64,000 nt of DNA, from the NCBI RefSeq assembly GCF_964204865.1, contig NC_135262.1:17599650-17663649 (forward strand), in the 5' to 3' direction. Below, piece after piece: positions 48,001-58,439 of the stretch. Position 1 is the first letter of the stretch. Every line of letters starts with the position of its first letter. Under the pieces are notes generated by a model. It was not told where the DNA came from and made no database searches. It saw nothing but the letters and a program-made list of their open reading frames with translations. The stretch is from Styela clava. Its lineage: Eukaryota > Chordata > Ascidiacea > Stolidobranchia > Styelidae. Position numbers and translations under genes: made by a program.

Positions 48001-48183
48001 TCGGGACCTGATCTTATTAATAATTTAATTGGTGTTTTACTGCGATTCAGAGAAAGACCCGTTGCATTGAACGCTGATATTGAAGCCATGTATCATATGG
48101 TGCGTCTACCGCAGTCAGACACCGATTCAGTTCGATTTTTCTGGCAAGAAGATCTAAGATCAACATCCCCACCTGATGTATAA
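45091..48183 (+). CDS. Bel/Pao gag-protease-N-terminal reverse transcriptase, ended by in-frame TAA
   Basis: ATG at 45091, only 9 bases after the 5' LTR; 1030 codons to TAA 48181-48183. In order: a charged coiled region (residues ~1-150), a DUF1759 gag domain (~310-470, with FDGSAINWPNF), three cysteine knuckles (46717-46910: CQFCNAGHSLRSC, CFKCLEPGHRAFMC, CSICSGKHHKC), an A17-like aspartic protease with DSAS at 47062, and the first half of the reverse transcriptase (RKNIERGWVRKL, KIRIVFDAA, NADIEAMYHMVRL). The frame continues after the stop with no shift, so the stop cuts the polymerase about 44 codons before its YVDD box. Confidence 0.93.
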   Translation: MTHLLKKSPNTEESEATAASSSTSMEESKSVPDNIIESLPSLTTLRQKRVNIETELKSLLTNSRNLINEKARRSQLACPKAELYFKLAAYNQIISNLLPQIRNAESKAAFEEGVRSVISEVEGMIDEIDSYIDREPETSCVAPDEKNSDVSSGSLKDNNQPALAQQPNGEMGAAIDQLRESSLAENVTHEPQRREHDDRRETPSLPKSSFMNTRFNDFDERDMLESTRRKSARFEPETFTTTDTRREYTISYTSRHYQNPSPANQMPLPDQSVDSWIDNLQPNQAGSRTVNDKISLAEQTCLSLSLNSKMWAEHHLPPVQISPFDGSAINWPNFIELFYENVHSRLDDDGQRMVRLSSYLSGSAKRRVEGLGTAGSHYILVLKELKRRYGQSVFIARAVLDRVVNGKRISPLSADRLLNFHSDVRDCVVNLKKMCFLADISSVENVRRVSNRIPQELNSSWNKFVVGFIHENSNPTLIDFEQWLWERTEEIANPFSPDVTCNVTNRVDNERPKTGRRQLITSPFSTLTNSESVNASCSDALRCQFCNAGHSLRSCDVFYGATDDVKRNFVVEYRLCFKCLEPGHRAFMCRCDVKCSICSGKHHKCIHGIRMFESVPRPTNRQSVNNAMSVTTRVQFQLLPVLVRGANGRSEYTVALLDSASQVSLIHPKLKTKLDLRGCRKKLMLTTLAGTGISYDSEAVGCFVRDKLNPDGKELALKSVFVCDNRIPHPERRQTDFETFHHLRGIPLPDIKENEVMLLIGADHPFAHFQLERRVGGDNEAIAIRTPLGWTLLGANKRAGEVDLIQANCHLLHDDYNIVQEQVKQFWSTDAIGMVYNMKRAESVEDRVAADMIRAKTSIVDGHYQVGFLWRHDASIMPENSLIARTRFKNLKYRILKNDCLRDMYCTSMRKNIERGWVRKLTDKERDTLGPRTWYLPHHGVQNPNKPGKIRIVFDAAATYCGISLNNQIYSGPDLINNLIGVLLRFRERPVALNADIEAMYHMVRLPQSDTDSVRFFWQEDLRSTSPPDV

Positions 48184-50469
48184 CAGTTTTTAGTAAGGAT
48201 TTTTGGTGCGGTCGACTCGCCATATGTTGCAAATTACTGCCTTAAACAAACCGCGCTTGATAATACCAGCCAATTTTCAACGGAAGCAGTAGAAACTGTT
48301 CTCAGGGATTTTTACGTAGATGATCTGCTTTCATCAAAATGGAATGATGACTCCGCCTTTTCCGTCGCACAAGAAGTTTCTAATATGTTAGCAAGTAGGG
48401 GTTTTCGATTGACAAAATGGCTTTCAAATTCCAAAACATTATTGTCGAAATTTAACACAGAGGATCGTCTTAATCCTGATGTTGATCTAGATTTTGATTG
48501 TTTGCCCGTTTCTAAGGCGTTGGGACTTCACTGGAACACTAATGACGATGATTTCTTCTTTATTTACAATTCGTTGGCAAAACCTGTTACAAAAAGAGAG
48601 GCGCTAAGTGCGACGGCATCGGTTTTTGACCCTCTCGGAATTTTAGCCCCTATTATTTTAACTGCAAAACTACTTATACGGGAGTGCTGGAGAGATGACT
48701 TGAAATGGGACGAAAATTTTGATGACCGTAGGAAGAATACTTGGGGCGACTGGACCGAATCGTTAAAACAATTGACTAATTTTCGTGTGCCTAGACAATA
48801 TTTAGGAGTCTCGAAAACCGATGCCACTTATGAGCTCCACTTGTTTTGCGACGCGTCTGAACAAGCTTATGGTACCGTGGCTTACTTGCGTGCCAAGAAA
48901 GGCCAGTGTGTGAATTGTAGTTTTTTGATGGCCAAATCAAGAGTCTCCCCGATGAAACATATGTCCGTTCCCAGACTAGAGCTGCAAAGTGCCTTATTAT
49001 CCGCGCGTCTGCTGAAATTTCTGCGCAAGTCTTTAACCCTGCCCATCACATGCGAAATGTTGTGGTCAGATTCTACGTGTGTTCTGAGATATCTCCGAAA
49101 CACTAAAACAAGATTCAAAACATTTGTTGCAAATAGACTGCGTGAAATTCTTGACTACACTGAACCTGCGCAGTGGCGATATGTCAATACCCAAAATAAT
49201 CCAGCGGATTGTTGTACGAGAGTCATGCCCATGAACAAATTCATCGAAAGCGATAACGTGTGGATAAGCGGACCAAAGTTTTTATTGTTGCCTGAATCAT
49301 CGTGGCCCCAACAGCCGGTATTAGGAGCAATTAACAATCGTGATTGCGAAGTTCGCGGAAAGGTCTGTTTTACAGTTACGTGGCCGGAAATCCATAAATA
49401 CGGATTTCTGAATGACAAAATCCGCATCGACAACTTAATCAGGGTGGAAATGTTTTCCACATGGTACTCTTTATGCAAGCGGACAGCTATGGTAATTGCA
49501 GTCGCGGATGTGTTTCGAAGAAAGACCAAAATCTTAGAGCTTCGTCCGAAACTTTTAGAACTGAGTGGCATGATGTGGATAATAGCGGCCCAGCGAGAGC
49601 ATTTCGCAGAAGAAATAAATGCTTTGAAATCGGATAAATTACTCTCGTGCAGGTCACCGTTATTGTCGTTGACACCTTTTTTCGATGGAGTCTTCTTGCG
49701 TGCAAATGGTCGCTTACAAGAGTCACCTGAGCCGCTTGAAACGAGGCATCCAATAATATTGCCATACAGTAGCACTAAGTGTAAAGATAGTTGTTCTTGT
49801 CGTGTGTCTTGGCTTCTGATGTGTGCAGCTCATTGTCGATTAGCGCATTCTGGCCCAGATGCAATGTTAGCGTCGATCCGGCAAATATTCTGGCCATTGA
49901 AGGGTCGCAAACTTGCCAGTCGCGCAATAAAGAATTGTTGGCCGTGTCGGAAACGCTCAGCTCGCCCTCAACCGCCCCTTATGGCAAACTTGCCCGAGGT
50001 TCGTCTGCCGGAGGCGAGGCCATTTTTGAACAGTGGGATAGATTACTTTGGTCCACTGTATGTGAAACGAGGACGGTCCACTGAAAAGAGATGGGAATGT
50101 ATTTTTACTTGTTTATCGTGTAGAGCAGTGCATTTGGAATTGGCCTGGTCAATGGAAACTGATTCCTTCATATGCGCTCTTAGAAAGTTTACAGCAATCC
50201 GAGGCCCCGTGAAAGGAATATGGAGTGACAACGGGTCCAATTTCGTTGGCGCTTCAAGAGAATTACGGCAATTAATTTCTGATCTGGATCAAACTCGCAT
50301 TACCAACGAATGTTTGAAGAAAGGCATTGATTGGAATTTTTCGCCACCTTATGCCCCTCATTTCGGGGGCATCTGGGAGCGGCTCGTCAAGAGTGCAAAG
50401 CGTACTTTGAAGGCAGTCCTTGGTAACCTATGTGTAACGGACGAAGTATTAACGACTGCGTTCGCTTAA
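48184..50469 (+). CDS. Bel/Pao reverse transcriptase C-terminal half, RNase H and integrase (between two in-frame stops)
   Basis: Same frame as the upstream part. YVDD catalytic box at 48313-48324; RNase H with LFCDASEQAYG near 48843; integrase zinc finger (HCRLAHSG...CWPCRKR, about 49831-49950); catalytic triad Asp 50041 (GIDYFGPL), Asp 50227 (WSDNGSNF) and Glu 50377 (GGIWERL). About 50 residues separate the second Asp and the Glu, as usual in Bel/Pao. Ends at TAA 50467-50469 shortly after the triad. It has no start of its own except an internal ATG at 48385. Confidence 0.92.
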   Translation, partial: QFLVRIFGAVDSPYVANYCLKQTALDNTSQFSTEAVETVLRDFYVDDLLSSKWNDDSAFSVAQEVSNMLASRGFRLTKWLSNSKTLLSKFNTEDRLNPDVDLDFDCLPVSKALGLHWNTNDDDFFFIYNSLAKPVTKREALSATASVFDPLGILAPIILTAKLLIRECWRDDLKWDENFDDRRKNTWGDWTESLKQLTNFRVPRQYLGVSKTDATYELHLFCDASEQAYGTVAYLRAKKGQCVNCSFLMAKSRVSPMKHMSVPRLELQSALLSARLLKFLRKSLTLPITCEMLWSDSTCVLRYLRNTKTRFKTFVANRLREILDYTEPAQWRYVNTQNNPADCCTRVMPMNKFIESDNVWISGPKFLLLPESSWPQQPVLGAINNRDCEVRGKVCFTVTWPEIHKYGFLNDKIRIDNLIRVEMFSTWYSLCKRTAMVIAVADVFRRKTKILELRPKLLELSGMMWIIAAQREHFAEEINALKSDKLLSCRSPLLSLTPFFDGVFLRANGRLQESPEPLETRHPIILPYSSTKCKDSCSCRVSWLLMCAAHCRLAHSGPDAMLASIRQIFWPLKGRKLASRAIKNCWPCRKRSARPQPPLMANLPEVRLPEARPFLNSGIDYFGPLYVKRGRSTEKRWECIFTCLSCRAVHLELAWSMETDSFICALRKFTAIRGPVKGIWSDNGSNFVGASRELRQLISDLDQTRITNECLKKGIDWNFSPPYAPHFGGIWERLVKSAKRTLKAVLGNLCVTDEVLTTAFA

Positions 50470-50910
50470 ATTTCCGATATTATGAACAGCCGTCCTTTAA
50501 CTCATATTGGGGACAACGTACATGATCCAGCACCCCTCACGCCCAATTGTCTTATACGTGGGCATACTGACGCAAATACACCACTGGATACAGATTGTAC
50601 ATCAACAGCGCATCGGAGAAGATGGAGACAAACCGAAGCAATCTCGAATCAGTTCTGGAAGCGATGGCGGCGAGAGTATCTACCAATGTTGATGACTCGA
50701 ACAAAGTGGCTGAAAGATCATAGGAATTTATCGATAGATGATATCGTAATTGTTGTAGATGACGGCGCGCCAAGAGGAAGTTGGCTACTAGGAAGAGTTA
50801 TCAAAGTTTTCCCTGGAAAAGATAACCGGGTGCGTGTCGCAACCGTTAAAACAACAAATGGGGAAATAACCAGACCTGTGACGAAACTATGCCTCCTGGA
50901 AAATGAATAA
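50470..50910 (+). CDS. Bel/Pao C-terminal integrase tail (DUF5641-like)
   Basis: Continues the same frame after the second TAA: MNSRPLTHIGD directly follows, then FWKRWRREYLPML and a beta-rich segment with VVDDGAPRGSWLLGRV, typical of the DUF5641 tail of Bel/Pao polyproteins. True stop TAA at 50908-50910. Confidence 0.9.
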   Translation: MSDIMNSRPLTHIGDNVHDPAPLTPNCLIRGHTDANTPLDTDCTSTAHRRRWRQTEAISNQFWKRWRREYLPMLMTRTKWLKDHRNLSIDDIVIVVDDGAPRGSWLLGRVIKVFPGKDNRVRVATVKTTNGEITRPVTKLCLLENE

Positions 50911-50938
50911 CCCCTTGAAGGGTTATTGGGGGCGGCTG
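50906..50938 (+). promoter_or_regulatory. Hairpin over the gag-pol stop and polypurine tract
   Basis: AATAACCC (50906-50913) and GGGTTATT (50920-50927) are perfect inverted repeats around a six-base loop and include the stop codon. GGGGGCGG (about 50928-50935), three bases before the 3' LTR, is the only plausible polypurine tract; it is short and interrupted. Confidence 0.55.
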
Positions 50939-51569
50939 TGTCGGCGATAGAAGTTTCTTTTCAGTTGATTATTATTTTGAACGCTGTTCTTCCTTGTGTT
51001 CCGACCGGCTAATTTTTATCGATAATTGCTTTTCTGTTTTGACGCGAATTTCGCGGGCTTTACTGCACCTGACGTGTCACGCGTGGCTCTTGCATCTCGA
51101 CTTTACGCGTCGTAGGACGTTCTTGTTTAATCTTGTTATGGTGTCAGTGGTGTGGTTTCGCATTATCCGCTTTACTGACTTAGCGTGTGGGTGGCATTTG
51201 GTCTCGTTAGGTAGAACTGTGGTGAGGGTATCGTAACCGGGGCCCCATATGACCATCGTCGTCATTTATTGCTTTAATTGTTCATGTATTTTTATATTTC
51301 ATTCTGCTTTTCATTTCATAACTGCTTTCTAAATTTAGTTGCTATTATATGCTAATAACGTGATCGTTCACGTTACCTGTCAGTTTCTTGTCGATTTAGG
51401 CCTTTGGAGCGTTATCATATGTAAGTTTATTTTCTATTAACTTTCTGGTTATGCATTTTCGTTCCGCCTTCATCTTGTGATTGTTTATTGACTATTTCAC
51501 TTTATTTACAGTCAACCGTTTTACAATAAACGCGTATGACATGGAACATCTGTATGCCTAAATCTGACA
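50939..51569 (+). repeat. 3' LTR (631 bp)
   Basis: Same length as the 5' LTR, with no difference found on reading both through. Followed directly by CATTTTACGTTTATATACG of the satellite array. Confidence 0.95.
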
Positions 51570-54500
51570 CATTTTACGTTTATATACGTTACTGTCAGAT
51601 ACCTATCAAATCTAATATTTACTATCTAATAAGTTATCATAAAATTATGTAAGATATAATTGTTTTGATATGATATCACAAAACTTTCACGATTTTTGAT
51701 CCAACTGATATGTAGTTTTGTAAGTTAGAGAGATGAAGGGAAAGAATTAGAAACTCATTCTCAAATAATTGATATGCAAATCGAACAAAAAAAGTTTGGA
51801 TTACTGTTTACTGTGATTAAAATTTTAAAAAAATTCATAAATTAACATTTTATCGCATAATTAACAAAACAATGATTTTAAAATGTAGAGATGCGTGCAA
51901 TGAATGATCGAAAAATTTAGGAAAAGCTGAGATATTGTGAATTGCAGCTCTTTCGCAAATGTTCCAATAATCATTGACAATTTATGATGTTAAAGGTTGC
52001 ATATTATCTTTAAATTGTGTTAAAAATTTGTGTTTTCATTTATTTAAGTAGGGTTCAATGAAAAATCGAAAAATTTGAGAAAAAGTTGATATGTGTAACA
52101 TTCAGCTGTTTCGCAAATGTTCCACATCTTCAATGACATTCTGTTAAAAACCTATGGTCGTTGCCATTGCGTGCTTTAATATATTCCATCTTTTCATACT
52201 TTACCGTTGTCACTAGAATAATACCATCAATCTGATAATTTGTCAACATAAAATTATATATATTGACTTGTTTGAATTGTTGAAGTAGCGCGCAATGAAA
52301 AATCGAAAAATTTGAGAAAAAGCTGATAAGTTGTGGAATCCAGCTCTTTCGCAAATGTTCCAAGTCTTCATTGGCATTCTACTGTAAAACATTTTAAGTT
52401 AATATACGTTACTTTCAGTTACTTATCAAATCCTATAATTACTATCTAATAAGTTATCATAAAACTATGTGAGAGATAATTTTAACAATGATTTTAAATT
52501 TTGGAGATGCGTGCAATGAATGATCGAAAAATTTGGGAAAAGCTGAGATATTGTGAATTGCAGCTCTTTCGCAAATGTTCCAAATATTCATGGACAATTT
52601 ATGATGTTGAAAGTTGCATATTATCTTTAAATTGTATAAAACATGTGTTATCATTTATTGAAGTAGGGTTCAATGAAAAATCGAAAAATACATTCTGTTA
52701 AAAACCCATGGTCGTTGCCATTGCGTGCTGTAATGTATTCCATCTTTTTATACTTTACCGTTGACAATAGAACCATACAATCAATCTAATAATTTTTCTA
52801 CATAAAATTATATATATTGAATTGTTTGAGTTGTTAAAGTAGCGCGCATTGAAAAATTGAAAAATTTGACAAAAAAGCTGATAAGTTGAGGAATCCAGCT
52901 CTTTCGCTAATGTTCCAAGTCTTCATTGGCAATCTACTGTAAAACATTTTACGTTTATATTCGTTTCTTTCAGTTACTTATCAAATCTTATAATTACTAT
53001 GTAATAAGTTATCATAAAATTATATGGGAGATAATTTAAACAATGATTTTAAAATTTGGTGATGCGTGCAATAAATGATCGAAAAATTTGGGAAAAGCTG
53101 AGATATTGTGAATTGCAACTCTTTCGCAAATGTTCCAAGTCTTCATTGGCATTCTACTGTAAAACATTTTACGTTTATATTCGTTTCTTTCAGTTACTTA
53201 TCAAATCTTATAATTACTATGTAATAAGTTATCATAAAATTATATGGGAGATAATTTAAACAATGATTTTAAAATTTGGTGATGCGTGCAATAAATGATC
53301 GAAAAATTTGGGAAAAGCTGAGATATTGTGAATTGCAAGTCTTTCGCAAATGTTCCAAATATTCATTGACAATTTATGATGTTAAAGGTTGCATATTATC
53401 TTTAAATTGTATAAAACATGTCTTTTCATTTATTGAAGTAGGGATCAATGAAAAATCGAAAAATTTGAAAAAAGCTGATATGTGTGAAATCCAGCCGTTT
53501 CGCAAATGTTCCACATCTACAAATACATTCTGTTAAAAACCTTTGGTCGTTGCCATTGCGTGCTGTAATATATTCTATCTTTCCATACTTTATTGTTGTC
53601 AATAGAACCATACAATCAATCTGATAAATTTTTAACATAAAAATTATATATATTGACTTGTTTGAATTGTTGAAGTAGCGCGCAATGAAAAATCGAAAAA
53701 ATTGAGAAAAAGCTGATAAGATGTGGAATCCAGCTCTTTCGCAAATGTTCCAAGTTTTCATTGGCAATCTACTGTAAAACATTTCAAGTTTATATACGTT
53801 ACTTTCAGTTACTTCTCAAATCTTATATTTACTATCTAATAAGGTATCATAAAATTATGTGAGAGATAATTCAAACAATGATTTTAAAATTTGGAGATGC
53901 GTGCAATGAATGATCGAAAAATTTGGGAAAAGTTGAGATATTGTGAATTGCAGCTCTTTCGCAAATGTTCCAAATATTCATTGACAAGGTTACATATTAT
54001 CTTTAAATTGTATAAAACATGTGTTTTCAGTTATTGAAGTAGGGTTCAATGAAAAATCAAATAATTTGAAAAAAAGATGGTATGTGTGAAATCCAGCCTT
54101 TTCGCAAATGTTCCTCATCTTTAAATACATTCTTTTAAAAACCTATGGTCGTTGCCATTGCGTGCTGTAATGTATTCCATCTTTTTATACTTTAGCGTTG
54201 TCAATAGAACCATACAATCAATCTGATAATTTTTCAACTTAAAATTATATATATATTGACTTGTTTGAATTCTTGAAGTAGCGCGCAATGAAACATCGAA
54301 AAATTTGAGAAAGAGCTGATAAGTTTTGGAATCCAGCTCTTTCGCAAATGTTCCAAGTCTTCATTGGCATTCTACTGTAAAACATTTCACGGTTATATAC
54401 GTTATTGTCAGATACTTATCGAATCTAATAATAACTATCTAACAAGTTATCATAAAATTATGTAAAATATAATTGTTTTGGTATGATATCACAAAACGTT

Positions 54501-57098
54501 CACGATTTTTATAATCTGATATGTAGTTTTGTACGTTAGAGAGACAAGAGCAAAGAATTAGAAACTCATTATTAAATAATTGATATGCAAAACAAGGAAA
54601 TAGTTTGTTTACTGTTCAGTGTCACTGCCATTAACATAAAACTGCGTGCTGTAATGTATTCCATCTTTTCATACTTTACCGTTGTCAATGGAACAATACA
54701 ATAAATATGGCATCATTGAACAGTAATGTTTAGTGTCACTTTCATTAACATAAAATTGCATGCTGTAATGTATTCAATCTTTTCATACTTCACCGTGGTC
54801 AATGGAATCATACAATCAACATGATATTTTTCAACATGAATTTATAAAAATTGACTTTTTTGAATTGTTGAAATAGCGCGCAATGAAAAATCGAAAAATT
54901 TGAGAAAAAGCTGTTAAGTTGTGGAATCCAGCTCTTTCGCTAATGTTCCAAGTCTTCATTGGCTTTCCACCGTAAAACATTTTACGTTTATATACGTTAC
55001 TTTCAGTTACTTATCAAATCTTATAATTACTATCTAATAAGTTATCATAAAATTATGTAAAAGATAATTGTTTTGAAATGATATCACAAAACTTTCACGA
55101 TTTTTATAAACTGATATGTAGTTTTGTAAGTTAGGGAGACAAGCGCAAAGAATTAGAAATTCATTTTTTAATAGTTGATATGCAAAACAAAGAAAAAGTT
55201 TGGTTACTGTTTAGTGTCACTGTCATTAACATAAAACTGCGTGCTGTAATGTATTCCATCTTTTCATACTTTACCGTTGTCAATGGAACCATACAATATA
55301 TATGGCATCATTGAACAGTAATTTTTAGTGTCACTTTCATTAACATAAAATTGCATGCTGTAATGTATTCAATCTTTCCATACTTCACCGTGGTCAATGG
55401 AATCATACAATCAATATGATATTTTTCAACATGAATTTATAAAAATTGACTTTTTTGAATTGTTGAAGTAGCGCGCAATGAAAAATCGAAAAATTTGAGA
55501 AAAAGCTGATAAGTTGTGGAATCCAGCTCTTTCGCAAATGTTCCAAGTCTTTATTGGCATTCTACTGTAAAATATTTCAAGTTTATATACGTTACTGTCA
55601 GTTACCTATCAAATCTAATAATTACTATCTGATAAGTTATCATAAAATTATGTGAGAGATAATTTAAACAATGATTTTAAAATTTGGAGATGCGTGCAAT
55701 GAATGATCGAAAAATTTGGGAAAAGCTGAGATATTGTGAATTGCAGCTCTTTCGCAAATGTTCCAAATATTCGATGACAATTTATGATGTTTAAGGTTGC
55801 ATATTATCTTTAAATTGTATAAAACATGTGTTTTCATTTATTGAAGTAGGGTTCAATGAAAAATCGAAAAATTTGAAAAAAAGCTGATATGTGTGAAATC
55901 CAGCCGTTTCGCAAATGTTCCACATCTTCAATGACATTCTGTTAAAAACCTATAGTCGTTGCCATTGCGTGCTGTAATGTATTCCATCTTTTCATACTTT
56001 ACCGTTGTCAATAGAACCATACAATCAATCTGATAATTTTTCCACATAAAATTATATATATTGACTTGTTTGAGTTGTTAAAGTAGCGCACAATGAAAAA
56101 TCGAAAAATTTGAGAAAAAGCTGATAAGTTGTGGAATCCAGCTCTTTCACAAATGTTCCAAGTCTTCATTGGCATTGCACCGTAAAACTTTTTACGTTAA
56201 TATACGTTACTGTCAGATACCTATCAAATCTAATTATTACTATCTAATAAGTTATCATAGAATTATGTAAAAGATAATTGTTTTGAAATGATATCACAAA
56301 ACTTTCACGATTGTTATATAAACTGATATGTAGTTTTGTAAGTTAGAGAGACAAGTGCAAAGAATTAGAAATTCATTTCTAAAAAGTTGATATGCAAAAC
56401 AAAGAAATAGTTTGGTTACTGTTTAGTGTTACTGCCATTAACATAAAACTGCGTGCTGTAATGTATCCCATCTTTTCATACTTTACCGTTGTCAATGGAA
56501 CAATACAATAAATATGGCATCATTGAACAGTAATGTTTAGTGTCACTTTCATTAACATAAAATTGCATGCTGTAATGTATTCAATCTTTTCATACTTCAC
56601 CGTGGTCAATGGAATCATACAATCAACATGATATTTTTCAACATGAATTTATGAAAATTGACTTTTTTGAATTGTTGAAATAGCGCGCAATGAAAAATCG
56701 AAAAATTTGAGAAAAAGCTGATAAGTTGTGGAATCCAGCTCTTTCGCTAATGTTCCAAGTCTTCATTGGCTTTCCACCGTAAAACATTTTACGTATATAT
56801 ACGTTACTTTCAGTTACTTATCAAATCTTATAATTACTATCTATTAATATATCAAAAAATTATGTGAGAGATAATTCAAACAATGATTTTAAAATTTGGA
56901 GATGCGTGCAATGAATGATCGAAAAATTCGGGAAAAGCTGAGATATTGTGAATTGCTGCTCTTTCGCAAATGTTCCAAATATTCATTAACAATTGATGAT
57001 GTTAGAGGTTGCATGTTATATTTGAATTGTATAAAACATGTGTTATCATTTATTGAAGTAGGGTTCAATGAAAAATCGAAAAATTTGAGAAAAAGCTT
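51570..57098 (+). repeat. Complex satellite array, plus-oriented arm, part 2
   Basis: Continues the array after the Bel/Pao element, with about 19 core modules in + orientation. It contains a recent 220-bp tandem duplication (52920-53359). A variant block that includes CATAAAACTGCGTGCTGTAATG recurs at about 54632, 55226 and 56438. The arm ends at GAGAAAAAGCTTTTAACAG near 57098, where orientation reverses. Confidence 0.85.
52920..53359 (+). repeat. 220-bp tandem duplication in the array
   Basis: 52920-53139 and 53140-53359 differ at only a few bases (for example AATCTACTG against ATTCTACTG, and GCAACTC against GCAAGTC), much closer than neighbouring modules are to each other, so this is a recent local duplication. 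Confidence 0.8.
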
Positions 57099-58439
57099 TT
57101 AACAGAATGTCATTGAAAATGTGGAACATTTGCGAAACAGCTGGATTCCACAACTTATCAGCGTTTTCTCAAATTTTTCGATTTTTCATTGCGCGCTATT
57201 TCAACAATTCAACCAAGCAATTCAAATTATCAGATTGATTGTATGGTTCTATTGACAACGGTCAAGTATGAAAGGATGGAATATATTACAGCACGCAATG
57301 GCAACTACCATAGGTTTTTAACAGAATGTCATTGAAGATGTGGATCATTTGCGAAACAGTTGGATTTCACACATATCAGCTTTTTCTCAAATTTTTCCAT
57401 TTTTCAAACCCTACTTCAATAAATGAAAACTCATGTTTTATACAAATTAAAGATAATATGCAACTTGTAACATCATAAATTGTCAATGAATATTTGGAAC
57501 ATTTGCGAAAGACCTGCAATTCATAATATCTCAGCTTTTCCCGAATTTTTCGATTATTCATTGCACGCATCTCCAAATTATAATATCATTGTTTTGTTAA
57601 TCATGCGATAAAATGTTAACTTATGATTTTTTTTTAAATTTTAGTGACAGTAAACAGTAACCCAAACTTTTTTTTGTTGGATTTGCATATCAAATATTTA
57701 TAAATTAGTTTCTAATTCTTTCCCCTTATCTCTCTAACTTACAAGACTACATATCAGTTTGATCAAAAATCGTGAAAGGTTTGTGATATCATATCAAAAC
57801 AATTATCTCCTACATAATTTTTTAATAACTTATTAGATAGTAATTATTAGATTTGATAGGTATCTGACAGTAACGTATATAAACGTAAAAGGTTTTACGA
57901 TGGAATGCCAATGAAGACTTGGAACATTTGCGAAAGAGCCGGATTCCACAACTTATCAGTTATTTCTCAAATTTTGAGATTTTTCATTGCGCGCTACTTT
58001 GTATGGTTCTATTGAGAACGGTAAAGTATGAAAAGATGGAATATATTACAGCACGCAATGGCAACGACTATAGATTTTAAACAGAATGTCAATGAATATT
58101 TGGAACATTTGCGAAAGAGCTGCAAATTACAATATATCAGCTTTTCCCAAATTTTTCGATCATTCATCGCACCCATCTCCAAATTTTAATACCATTGTTT
58201 TGTTTATTATGCGATAAAATGTTAATTTATGAATTGTTTTATAACCTTTTAGATATTAAATATTAGATTTGATAGGTATCTGACAGTAACGTATATAAAC
58301 GTAAAAGATTTTACGGTGGAATGCCAATGAAGACTTGGAACATTTGCGAAAGAGCTGGATTCCACAACTTATCAGCTTTTTCTCAAAATTTTCGATTTTT
58401 CATTGTGCGCTACTTCAACAATTTAAACAAGTCAATATA

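Larger units (their letters stand above)
44451..51569 (+). mobile_element. Bel/Pao-type LTR retrotransposon, full length, 7119 bp
   Basis: Two 631-bp LTRs (44451-45081, 50939-51569) that look identical base for base flank a single gag-pol frame (45091-50910) with two in-frame TAA codons. Domain order is that of Bel/Pao: DUF1759-type gag, zinc knuckles, aspartic protease, reverse transcriptase, RNase H, H2C2 integrase with D-D-E, then a DUF5641-like tail. There is no envelope-like gene after it. Target copies are CCTTT on the left (44446-44450) and CATTT on the right (51570-51574), a 4-of-5 match. It inserted in a satellite unit whose unoccupied relative is at 42691-42715 (reverse strand). Confidence 0.95.

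Noticed and set aside
48564..49775. Long open frames on the reverse strand of the Bel/Pao pol region
   Set aside because: They are antisense to conserved reverse transcriptase and RNase H codons and are explained by codon bias.
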